Positions 16,502 through 24,490 of a stretch of DNA of 64,000 bases are shown here, one piece after another. The position numbers and the translations under genes are program-made. Position 1 is the first letter of the stretch, and every line of letters begins with the position of its first letter. Below the pieces are notes generated by a model. The model did no database searches and was not told the DNA's origin. It was given only the letters and a program-made list of their open reading frames with translations. This DNA is from Streptomyces rishiriensis (GTDB lineage: Bacteria; Actinomycetota; Actinomycetes; Streptomycetales; Streptomycetaceae), in assembly GCF_003112535.1 (NCBI RefSeq), contig NZ_BEWA01000015.1:118169-182168 (forward strand), given 5' to 3'.

Positions 16502-17350
16502 TCAGATCCGCTCCGCGGCCTCGACGACGTTGGTCAGCAGCATCGCCCGGGTCATCGGTCCGACCCCGCCGATCGGCGGCGCGAAGGACCCGGCGACATC
16601 GCTCACGTCCGGATGCACGTCGCCGAGGATGCCCTCGACCGTGCGGGTCAGACCCACGGACAGCACCGTCGCACCCGGCTTGATCCAGTCGGGCCTGACC
16701 ATGTGCGCGACCCCGGCCGCGGCCACCACCACGTCCGCCTCGCGGGCGTGCGCGGCCGTGTCCTGGGTGGCCTCGTGGCACAGGGTGACCGTGGCGTGCT
16801 CGGTGCTGCGGGTCAGCATCAGTCCCAGCGGCCGGCCCACGGTGACCCCGCAGCCGATGACGCAGAACTGCTGGCCCGTGATCGCCACATGGTTGCGGCG
16901 CAGAAGGTCGATGATCCCGCGCGGGGTGCAGGGCAGCGGGCCGGGGATGCCCAGCACCAGGCGGCCCAGGTTCGTCGGGTGGAGACCGTCGGCGTCCTTG
17001 ACCGGGTCGATCAGCTCCAGCACGGCGTGGGTGTCGATGTGGGCGGGCAGCGGGAGCTGCACGATGAAGCCGGTGCACGCCGGGTCCGCGTTCAGCCGCA
17101 GCACGGCGGCCTCCACGTCGGCCTGGGACGCGTCCGCGGGCAGCTCCACCCGGATCGAGGCGATTCCGACCTGCGCGCAGTCACGGTGCTTGCCGCCGAC
17201 GTAGGAACGGCTGCCCGCGTCGTCGCCGACGAGGATCGTGCCGAGCCCCGGGGTGACGCCGCGCTCCTTCAACGCCTGGACGCGCAGGGCGAGTTCGCTC
17301 TTGATGTCGGCCGCGGCGGCCTTGCCGTCGAGAAGTGTTGCGGTGGTCAC
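16502..17350 (-). CDS. folD: Bifunctional methylenetetrahydrofolate dehydrogenase/cyclohydrolase
   Basis: A 282-residue FolD, which interconverts 5,10-methylene-, methenyl- and 10-formyl-tetrahydrofolate using NADP. The catalytic Tyr50 and Lys54 are in SYVGGKHRDC, the folate strand is VQLPLPAHID, and DADGLHPTNLG follows. The NADP loop reads IGCGVTVGRP (about 163-172), where FolD enzymes nearly always have Arg (GRS or GRG), so the arginine is replaced by Cys. The C-terminal VGPMTRAMLLTNVVEA is normal. The divergence suggests this is a second copy rather than the housekeeping enzyme. It stands alone, closed by a hairpin. Confidence 0.85.
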   Translation of the reverse strand: MTTATLLDGKAAAADIKSELALRVQALKERGVTPGLGTILVGDDAGSRSYVGGKHRDCAQVGIASIRVELPADASQADVEAAVLRLNADPACTGFIVQLPLPAHIDTHAVLELIDPVKDADGLHPTNLGRLVLGIPGPLPCTPRGIIDLLRRNHVAITGQQFCVIGCGVTVGRPLGLMLTRSTEHATVTLCHEATQDTAAHAREADVVVAAAGVAHMVRPDWIKPGATVLSVGLTRTVEGILGDVHPDVSDVAGSFAPPIGGVGPMTRAMLLTNVVEAAERI

Positions 17351-17546
17351 GGGAGTCGGCGAGCCCTTCAGGAGAAGACGACGGTCCTTTCATCGTACGA
17401 CCCGTGCGCCCGCGGCCGACCAGGAGTCCCGCCCGCCGCAGCCGTCCCGCCCGGATCGGCTTCGCCCTGCGACGCCGCCGCGCCGGGTGAACCCCGCGGC
17501 CCGTCCGCCCGTATCTCTCCCGGGGGACCCACGGAGGGAGACGAGC

Positions 17547-18431
17547 GTGCCGACACCGGAGGAACCCGGGCAGCCGCACGAACGAACGGTCCTGGAACCC
17601 ATCCGGGTCCTGCGGCCGCGCAACACCGACGCCCTCGCGGAGCTGATCCGCGAGATGACCGAGCCGGCCCGGGACGCCGATGCCTACGAGGCGATCCCGC
17701 TGCCGCGGGAGCCGGCCGGGGGCGAGGCGCAGACGGAGGAGCTCCCGCCGGTGCGCGCGCGCACGGCGACCGCGACAGGGCCTCGCGGCGGCTCGGACTG
17801 GGCGAGTGAACGCGGCGGCCGCCGCCCCGCGCCCGCCCGCGGCCGGACGGAGCCCGGTGCCCGGCCCGGCCGCCCGCCAGGGTCCGGCGACCGGGGCACG
17901 GGCGTGACGGCGCGGGAGCGGGGCGCGTCGGGAGCCGATCCGGCGGCGCCCGGCGGACGGGCGCGCGCCCGTGCCGACTCCGACGCGGGCCTGCGGCGCG
18001 GCGCGATCACGGTGGGCGTGTGCGCGGCGGCCCTGGTCGGTTTCGCCTGCGCGCTCCTGCTCCCGGGCCGGGGCAGCCAGGCCGCCGCCGAGACGGTCCC
18101 GCCGACGGCCGCGGCCTCCTCGTCCGCGGCCCCGTCCGCTGCCGCGACCGCGTCCCCGTCCCCGTCCGCGACCGGGTCCGCCGACCCCGACGGCGCCGGC
18201 ACGCTGCGCGAGGGAGACAGCGGTCCGCAGGTGGTCGACCTCCAGCGACGGCTGCTGCGCATCCCGAACGTGTACGACGGCGGGTCCACCGACGGCCGTT
18301 ACGACACCGGTCTCACGGAGGCCGTGGCGCGGTTCCAGCTCTGGTACGGCATCCGCGGCGACGAGAGCGGCGTCTACGGGAACGACACCCGCCGCGATCT
18401 GGAGTCGCGCACCGCCTCGCACGCCGGATGA
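17547..18431 (+). CDS. Membrane protein with extracellular peptidoglycan-binding domain
   Basis: A 294-residue protein. About 150 residues of Pro/Arg/Gly-rich cytoplasmic sequence precede one membrane helix (GAITVGVCAAALVGFACALL, about 155-175), a Ser/Ala/Pro linker, and a C-terminal peptidoglycan_binding_1 domain (GDSGPQVVDLQRRLLRIPN to RFQLWYGI). GTG 17547 is used because GGAGGGAG lies six bases upstream; the longer open frame has no site. It probably tethers the membrane to the wall. Similar proteins are common in streptomycetes; the exact role is unknown. Confidence 0.8.
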   Translation: MPTPEEPGQPHERTVLEPIRVLRPRNTDALAELIREMTEPARDADAYEAIPLPREPAGGEAQTEELPPVRARTATATGPRGGSDWASERGGRRPAPARGRTEPGARPGRPPGSGDRGTGVTARERGASGADPAAPGGRARARADSDAGLRRGAITVGVCAAALVGFACALLLPGRGSQAAAETVPPTAAASSSAAPSAAATASPSPSATGSADPDGAGTLREGDSGPQVVDLQRRLLRIPNVYDGGSTDGRYDTGLTEAVARFQLWYGIRGDESGVYGNDTRRDLESRTASHAG

Positions 18432-18484
18432 CCGACGGCCGCCCGCGGTCGGCCGCACGAAGCCGGGGGCGCGCAGGGGCGGGG

Positions 18485-18515
18485 CCCCGTGCACTTCGGA
18501 CCCCGTGCACTTCGG
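18485..18515. repeat. 15-bp direct repeat between convergent genes
   Basis: CCCCGTGCACTTCGG occurs at 18485-18499 and again at 18501-18515, separated by a single A, in the gap between two convergent genes. Its meaning is unknown; slipped-strand duplication is simplest. Confidence 0.6.
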
Positions 18516-18539
18516 GCGCCGGGCCCGGCCGGGGATCTC

Positions 18540-20921
18540 CTACCGCTCGCCGTCGAGGGGCACCTGGATGTCGCACACGCAGACGTCGTCGCGGCCCTCG
18601 GGGTCGAGCAGCGCGCCGAGCAGCCGCTCCAGCGGGGCCGGGGCCGCCGCGCCGTCGGGCCCGGCGGCGTCGGCGAGCCGTTCCAGGCCCCGGTCGATGC
18701 TCTCCGCGGGCCGTTCGACCAGGCCGTCGGTGTAGAGCAGCAGCCGGTCGCCGGGCTCCAGGTCGACCGCGGCCTCTTCGTAGCGGGGCGTGTCGGTCGC
18801 GCCGAGCAGCATGCCGAAGGGCCGTTCCAGGTAGCGCGCCTCGCCGTCGCGTACCAGCAACGGCGGCGGGTGTCCGGCCTGGGCCCACACCAGGCGGCGC
18901 TCGCGCGGGCTGTAGCGCGCCATGACCATGGTCGCCGAGCCGTGCGGGTCGCGGGAGTGCAGCAGCAGGGCGTTCAGCCGGAAGAGCGCCCCGGTCAGCG
19001 AGGACCCGGTGATGATCATGCCCTTGGCGGTGAAGCGCAGCAGGGCCATCGCGGCGACGGCGCCCATCCCGTGCCCGGCCACGTCGCCCACCACGAACAG
19101 GGCGTCGCCGTCGGGCAGTTCGATGGCGCTGAACCAGTCGCCGCCGACGTTGAGGCCCGACTGCGCGGGAAGATAGGCGATGTCCACGCGCAGTCCGGCC
19201 AGCTCGACGGGCTGCTGGGGCAGGGGCAGCAGCGCGTCCTGCAGCCGGGCGGCCACGGTCCGTTCGGCCTGGAGCACCCCGTGCTGGGTGAGCATCGCCC
19301 GCTCGCTGGCGATCAGCGCGAGTTCGGCGTTGCGCTGCACGGTGAGGTCCTGCACAAAGCCGTGCACCTCGGCGGGCGCGCCATCGGCGTCCGGCATCGC
19401 CTCGGCGACCATCCGCAGATGGCGGACGCCGTCCCGGGTGGCGATGCGGAACGGGACGTCACAGGGCAGGCCCTGGCGCACCAGTTCGCCGACGGCTTTG
19501 GCCAGCACGGGAACGTCCTCGGCCAGGCCGAGGCCGGGGAGCGCGTGCAGCGGGACGACGCCCAGGGCGGGGTCGCGCTCGAAGATGGCGAAGACCTGGG
19601 AGGACCAGTGGGCCTCGCCCGTGACCAGGTTCCAGGTCGCCCAGCCCAGGTTGCCCAGCCGCTGTACGTCGGCCAGTCGCTGTTCCTGCCGGTCCGAGGG
19701 GTCGTGGCGCACCCAGCTGACGACCAGGCCGTCGCCGAGCCGTGCCGCCCGGGCCGTGTAGGTGGCCAGCTCACTGGAGCCGGCCACCAGCTGCTGCCGG
19801 GCGAACGGCTCGCTCTCGTAGGGCTCCTCGCCGCTGAGCGCCTGCAGGCACCCCTCCCACAGGGGTTCGTCGGCGACCTCCGGCCAGCACTCCAGGAAGC
19901 GCAGGCCGACCAGGTCGCGCCCGCTGCGGCCCAGGGCGTCGACGGCCCCGCCGGTCGCGGCGTCGACGCGGAAGTCCTCCACGCGGCCTGTGCCGGGGGC
20001 CAGCGGGGCGAGCAGCACCGCGGCGACGGGGAGCCGGTCGAACACCGTCTGCACGGCGTCGGCGACGGCGCCGAGGGCCGGCGCCTTGCGGGCCACGAAG
20101 GTGCGCAGCGGGCCCGCGCACAGCTGGGCGACGGCCAGCAGGTGTTCGCGGACCCGGGAGGTGAAGGGGCCCGCGGACCGGCGCAGGACGCCCAGCGCGA
20201 CGTCGGCGGCGCTGCCCGTCGTCACCGGCAGCCAGGCCCGCGACTGCCAGCGCAGCGGCTGGTCCCCGATCAGCAGGTACTGCTCGGCGTCCTTGCCCGG
20301 GTCCTCCAGCCAGCGCGGCTCGTCGGCGCGCAGGGCGTCCAGCGCCGCGATCCCGCTCACGGGGGGCACCCGGCTCCACTGGTCGGCCAGGGCGGCGTCG
20401 ACGCCGGCGTGCGAGAGGAGCTCCAGCCCGCCGCCGGGCGTGCGGACGTAGATCATCACGGCGTCGGCGCCCACGTCCGGGGCGAGGTGGTCCAGCAGAC
20501 GGTGGGCGAGGTCCTGCGGGGTGCCGACCCGGACCAGGGCGCGGCTCAGGCGGCCCAGGGCCGTGGCGTCGACCTCCCCGGCGAACGGCGTCGGCGCCGG
20601 GCCCGGCGCGGGGGCGTGGGCCGGAGCGGGCGCCGGTTCGGCGTCGGACGCGCGGGCGAGGGCTCCGAGGGTGATCCAGCACTCCTCCAGCAGCGTTCGC
20701 CGGCCTGCCTTCGCCCGCTGCTGCAGTTCCTCCTGGGCGGCGTCCGGCGAGCAGCCGCGCTGCGCCATCAGCGCGCCCTTGGCCCGCTCCAGCACGGCCG
20801 AGGTGGCCGCCAGTTCCTGCAGGCGGTCCATCTCCGCGCGCTGGCGTGCCACCACCCGGGTCAGCGCGGCCACGTCGGGCACCCCACCGGAATCCGGGGG
20901 CGGGGCGGGTTCGCTCGTCAC
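18540..20921 (-). CDS. ANTAR-GAF-PAS-SpoIIE protein phosphatase
   Basis: A protein of about 793 residues. The N-terminal ANTAR RNA-binding domain (about 10-75; VARQRAEMDRLQELAATSAV and AKGALMAQRGCSPDAAQEEL) is followed by a GAF domain (about 115-270), one or two PAS domains (about 280-540) and a PP2C-type SpoIIE phosphatase (about 560-790). Metal-binding motifs GGDWFSAI, GDVAGHGMGA, AGHPPPLL, LLLYTDGLVE and DDVCV are intact. It should dephosphorylate an anti-anti-sigma factor, but none is nearby. The start is uncertain: GTG 20921 and GTG 20939 are both possible, neither with a strong ribosome site. The ANTAR domain lacks its usual receiver partner and may act on RNA directly. Confidence 0.88.
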   Translation of the reverse strand: MTSEPAPPPDSGGVPDVAALTRVVARQRAEMDRLQELAATSAVLERAKGALMAQRGCSPDAAQEELQQRAKAGRRTLLEECWITLGALARASDAEPAPAPAHAPAPGPAPTPFAGEVDATALGRLSRALVRVGTPQDLAHRLLDHLAPDVGADAVMIYVRTPGGGLELLSHAGVDAALADQWSRVPPVSGIAALDALRADEPRWLEDPGKDAEQYLLIGDQPLRWQSRAWLPVTTGSAADVALGVLRRSAGPFTSRVREHLLAVAQLCAGPLRTFVARKAPALGAVADAVQTVFDRLPVAAVLLAPLAPGTGRVEDFRVDAATGGAVDALGRSGRDLVGLRFLECWPEVADEPLWEGCLQALSGEEPYESEPFARQQLVAGSSELATYTARAARLGDGLVVSWVRHDPSDRQEQRLADVQRLGNLGWATWNLVTGEAHWSSQVFAIFERDPALGVVPLHALPGLGLAEDVPVLAKAVGELVRQGLPCDVPFRIATRDGVRHLRMVAEAMPDADGAPAEVHGFVQDLTVQRNAELALIASERAMLTQHGVLQAERTVAARLQDALLPLPQQPVELAGLRVDIAYLPAQSGLNVGGDWFSAIELPDGDALFVVGDVAGHGMGAVAAMALLRFTAKGMIITGSSLTGALFRLNALLLHSRDPHGSATMVMARYSPRERRLVWAQAGHPPPLLVRDGEARYLERPFGMLLGATDTPRYEEAAVDLEPGDRLLLYTDGLVERPAESIDRGLERLADAAGPDGAAAPAPLERLLGALLDPEGRDDVCVCDIQVPLDGER

Positions 20922-21020
20922 GCCTTGAGCATGGCACACGGACGTGGATTCGATCGTGGTCTTGCGGCAACGCCCCCGCCAGGCGCGACGCGCTCCCGGC
21001 GGGGGAGCGGTCGGCCCTGC

Positions 21021-21392
21021 TCAGCGGCCGTTCTGGTCCACCAGGGCCTGGGTGACGGCGCGGACGCTGCGGGCGATGTGCTGCAACTGCATCACCTCGG
21101 CGGCGTACATCTTGATGGTGTGTTCGATCACCGACTCGGGCATTCCCAGCCGGGGCAGGTCGGCGCGCGCGGTCTGCAGCGCCGTGCGGGCCACCCGGAC
21201 CTCGTTCTGGACCTGGATCTGCGCGTGGCGGGCGAGCAGCACCGGGTGGCGCAGCAGCGCGGGGTAGCTCGCGTAGCGCGCGGGCACCAGCTCGCGCAGC
21301 CACTTCGCGGCCGAGCGCTCCCAGTCGTAGCTGCCGGGGGTCTTCACCTGGCACGGCCAGTCCGAGCCGATGCGCGTCGTCGTCAGGGTCAT
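21021..21392 (-). CDS. Conserved Streptomyces protein of unknown function
   Basis: A 123-residue soluble, helical protein with a conserved-looking core: WERSAAKWLRELVPARYASY, RHPVLLARHAQIQVQNEV, then ESVIEHTIKMYAAEVMQLQH. I start at ATG 21392, eight bases after GGAAG; another ATG six bases upstream is too close to that site. A good promoter (TTGCAA, 17 bases, AATACT) lies about 190 bases upstream in an AT-rich patch. Similar proteins are seen across Streptomyces; I do not know the function. Confidence 0.75.
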   Translation of the reverse strand: MTLTTTRIGSDWPCQVKTPGSYDWERSAAKWLRELVPARYASYPALLRHPVLLARHAQIQVQNEVRVARTALQTARADLPRLGMPESVIEHTIKMYAAEVMQLQHIARSVRAVTQALVDQNGR

Positions 21393-21589
21393 GATCATCG
21401 CTTCCGGGTGTGTGGCGTCGTGACGGTGGTCCGACGGTTCGAGGCGGCCCCGGTCCAGGGGAAGACCGGGGCCGCCGCGGGCGCTCGCGCAAGCGATGCC
21501 CCGAACACCCTGGGCGCCGACGCGGGTAGGGGACGGCGGCTTTCGGGTGCCCGTACAGGAGCCCTTGGCGGGCGGGTGCGGCCGTGAGC

Positions 21590-21622
21590 AGTATTTATAT
21601 ATGCCGTCTTCTTTGCAAGACG
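21590..21622 (-). promoter_or_regulatory. Promoter in AT-rich island upstream of the 21392 gene
   Basis: On the minus strand TTGCAA (21618-21613), a 17-base spacer and AATACT (21595-21590) form a near-consensus promoter. It sits in about 60 bases of unusually AT-rich DNA (21590-21648). A 6-bp inverted repeat (CGTCTT and AAGACG, 21605-21622) overlaps the -35. The rest of 21393-21713 holds no gene I can support. Confidence 0.55.
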
Positions 21623-21713
21623 TATGAAAACATTCATGCGCGAAATGCCCGCACTGATCCCTTTGGTGCTTTTCGTCGAAGGGGGGTGGAGCGGGGCGGT
21701 CCGGGACGACCGG

Positions 21714-22637
21714 TCATTCCCTGAGGAAGAACTGGTGCTGCTCGGCGATCTGCTCGTACTCCTCCAGCCGGGCCTGGGTGCGCTCGGGCCCCGCGTCCGT
21801 CATGGCCTGGAGCAGGGCCGCGGCCATCACGCCGGGTGCGGCGTAGGAGTCGAAGACCAGCCGGGACCCGGTCCCGGAGGCGAACGTGGCGTCGGCCTCG
21901 TCGGCCACCGGCCCCAGCGCCAGGTCGGTGATCAGCGCGACCTTGAGACCGGCGCTGCGCGCGACCCGCACGGCCGTCAGCGTCTCCTGCGCGTGCCGGG
22001 GCATCGAGAACGCCAGCACCCAGGTCCCGCCCGCCTCCCGGGACTGCAGCAGCGCGTCGTAGGCGACGCTCCCGCCCCGGGTCACCAGCCGTACGTCCGG
22101 GTGGACCCGGCGGGCCGCGTAGGCGAAGTACTCGGCGAGCGAGGCCGAGATGCGCAGCCCCAGGATGGTCAGCGGCGTCGACCGGGACAACTGGCGGCCC
22201 ACGTCGATGACCCGGTCCGGGTCGGCGAAGTCGCGCCGCAGGTTCTCCAGGTTCTCGATCTCGGCGTCCACCGCCGCCTGGAGCTCGTTGCTCCGGTTTT
22301 CCTCGGCCGCCGCCGGGCCGCCGGCCAGGGCGCCCAGAGCGATCGACTGGAGCCTCTCCCGCAGCGCGGGGTACCCGCTGAAGCCCACCGCGGCGGCGAA
22401 CCGGGTCACCGAGGGCTGGCTGACGCCGACCCGCTCCGCGAGGTCGGTGATCGACAGGAACGCCGCCTCGGTGATGTTCTCGATCAGATACTGGGCGATC
22501 CGCCGTTGTCCCGGAGACAGCCGCGGGCCGTCGAAGAGGGTCCTGAGCCGGGAGGTCGGGGACACCTCCGCCTCCGGACCGGTTCTGCCCGAGGTGATCG
22601 CTGATGCCTGTGCGCGTGCCTGCTGCGGCGATGGCAC
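21714..22637 (-). CDS. MurR/RpiR family sugar-responsive regulator
   Basis: A 307-residue protein with an N-terminal HTH_6 domain (about 33-110; LAERVGVSQPSVTRFAAAVG) and a C-terminal SIS sugar-phosphate-binding domain (about 140-290; TILGLRISASLAEYFAYAAR, FSMPRHAQETL). GTG 22637 is chosen because AAAGGAGG lies seven bases upstream. It lies 100 bases after the GT39-like gene in the same direction but is probably separate in function. RpiR proteins sense phosphosugars; the target operon is not evident in the immediate neighbourhood. Confidence 0.87.
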   Translation of the reverse strand: MPSPQQARAQASAITSGRTGPEAEVSPTSRLRTLFDGPRLSPGQRRIAQYLIENITEAAFLSITDLAERVGVSQPSVTRFAAAVGFSGYPALRERLQSIALGALAGGPAAAEENRSNELQAAVDAEIENLENLRRDFADPDRVIDVGRQLSRSTPLTILGLRISASLAEYFAYAARRVHPDVRLVTRGGSVAYDALLQSREAGGTWVLAFSMPRHAQETLTAVRVARSAGLKVALITDLALGPVADEADATFASGTGSRLVFDSYAAPGVMAAALLQAMTDAGPERTQARLEEYEQIAEQHQFFLRE

Positions 22638-22737
22638 CGGTGCGCCTCCTTTGTCTTCCACGAGGCTCAACATAGCTCAGCGGCAGGGCCCGGCAGGGAG
22701 GACCGACTCGGCCCTCCGCACCCCCGCTGATCGTGCT

Positions 22738-24396
22738 TTACCGCCGGTACAGGGTGATCGAGTGCCCGACCTCGTCGACCGGTCTGCTGGAGCGCAGCAG
22801 CGCCGCCAGGCGGCCCTGCGCCGTGGCGGCCGCGGAGTCCGACACGACCAGCAGCCCGTGCACCTCGCGCTCGGGCGCCCGCCGCGGATCGGAGGCCTCG
22901 ATGCCGTAGTGGGCGGGCAGCCCGCTGCCCTTGTACACCAGCCACACCCGCTCGCCCGGGTACCGGTCGTGCAGCCGGTCCGCCAGCCGCCCCAGGTCCT
23001 GGCCCCAGTCCACGTTGGAGTCGCGCAGCCGCAGATGGGTCTTCGCCGGCCCGCCGAACGCCTCGTTGGAGTACGGCAGGTAGTAGGGGAACGTCCGCAG
23101 CGAACTGACGGCGACGAAGGCGACCAGCGCCGCCGCCGCCCACGGCGTCCACCGCCGTCGCACCGTCAGGAGACAGCCCGCGGCCACCCCGAGGAACATC
23201 GGCAGGAAGACGGCGTACCGGGTGCCCAGATCCCGGGCGCCGGTCATGGCCGCCGCCAGCAGCACGGCGGACGGGACCAGCACGTACGGCGCCGCGGGCC
23301 GCAGCCGGCGCACCGCGACCATCGCGACCGCCCCGGCCGCCCACAGGGCGAGCATGCCCAGCGGGGTCTTCACGATCAGCGCGACCGGCAGGTAGTACCA
23401 CCGGGCCCCGGAGTACTCGTGCCCGAAGAGGAAGCCCTGCCAGGCCTGGTTCTCCAGGCCGAACTGGACCCGCATGCCGTCCCGGTACGCCTCCGGGAAC
23501 GGCAGCGCCCGCACGAGGAGCCCGCGCAGGCCGTGCACCACGGGCACATGGGTCGCGTGCGGGTCCCAGCGCAGCCGTGGATCCACGACGAGATAGGCCG
23601 CCCAGACGACGGCCACCGCGACCGCCGCCACGACCCCCGCCCCCAGCAGGGCCCGGCGGAGCCCGCGCGGGCGGCGGGCCCACACCGACAGCGCCGCCAG
23701 GGCCGTCAGCACGGGCACCGCGGGCAGTGTGCTCATCTTCGTGGCGAGCGCCGCGCCCAGCGCGACGCCGGCCAACGGCAGGTACAGCCGCGGCCGGCCG
23801 TGCCGGGCACGCCACAGCAGCCACACCGACGTCAGCAGAAACCCCGCGGCGAGCACGTCCAGCGTGGCCAGCGAACCGTGGGCGACGACGTCGGGGGAGA
23901 GGGTGTACAGCGCCAGCGCCGTCAGCGCCGCGGCGGGACCGGCCAGGTCGCGGGCGAAGGCGAACACCACCAGGCCGAACAGCAGCGTCGCCGCGATCAC
24001 CGGCAGTCTGGCCCACAGCATCAGCCGCCAGGGATCGTTGCCGGACTCGTACAGCAGATGCCGGCCCGCGTCCTCCTGGGCGCCGGTGAAGGGGGCGCCG
24101 ACGTGCGGGTGGGCGAAGGCGACGCCGACGGCCACGACGAGCTTGCCGAGCGGCGGATGCTCCGGGTTGTGGCGCACCCGGTGCTCGTGCAGGTACTCGG
24201 CCGCGGTGGCGACGTACACCGGTTCGTCGATGGTCGGCGTCTGCTCCACCGCGGCGGTGATCATCGCGAAGGCCATCTGGCCGAGCAGGACGACCGCCAG
24301 GAGCGGGACGAGCAGCCGTCGGCTGCCCGCCGGCGCGGGCGGCTCCGGCCCCGCGCCGGGGGTTTTCTCCAGGTCCGCATCCAGTGCGCGCGCCAT
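22738..24396 (-). CDS. GT39-like membrane mannosyltransferase
   Basis: A 552-residue integral membrane protein with about ten helices, of the PMT/ArnT GT-C superfamily. It transfers a sugar from a polyprenyl-phosphate donor at the outer face. The catalytic acidic pair is in TPTIDEPVY (first external loop, about 53-61), followed by NPEHPPLGKL (about 77-86), both typical of PMT-like enzymes. The C-terminal soluble part includes DSNVDWGQDLGRLADRL, which many bacterial members share. The acceptor is unknown. No other glycosylation gene is adjacent. Confidence 0.82.
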   Translation of the reverse strand: MARALDADLEKTPGAGPEPPAPAGSRRLLVPLLAVVLLGQMAFAMITAAVEQTPTIDEPVYVATAAEYLHEHRVRHNPEHPPLGKLVVAVGVAFAHPHVGAPFTGAQEDAGRHLLYESGNDPWRLMLWARLPVIAATLLFGLVVFAFARDLAGPAAALTALALYTLSPDVVAHGSLATLDVLAAGFLLTSVWLLWRARHGRPRLYLPLAGVALGAALATKMSTLPAVPVLTALAALSVWARRPRGLRRALLGAGVVAAVAVAVVWAAYLVVDPRLRWDPHATHVPVVHGLRGLLVRALPFPEAYRDGMRVQFGLENQAWQGFLFGHEYSGARWYYLPVALIVKTPLGMLALWAAGAVAMVAVRRLRPAAPYVLVPSAVLLAAAMTGARDLGTRYAVFLPMFLGVAAGCLLTVRRRWTPWAAAALVAFVAVSSLRTFPYYLPYSNEAFGGPAKTHLRLRDSNVDWGQDLGRLADRLHDRYPGERVWLVYKGSGLPAHYGIEASDPRRAPEREVHGLLVVSDSAAATAQGRLAALLRSSRPVDEVGHSITLYRR

Positions 24397-24490
24397 CGTC
24401 CGCCCTGCGGTCGCACCGTCGGACGGCGGCGGGAGCGAGGGGCGGGGGCCACCGGGGCCCGCCGCGTCTCGGCTCCCGCCACGCAGGGCG

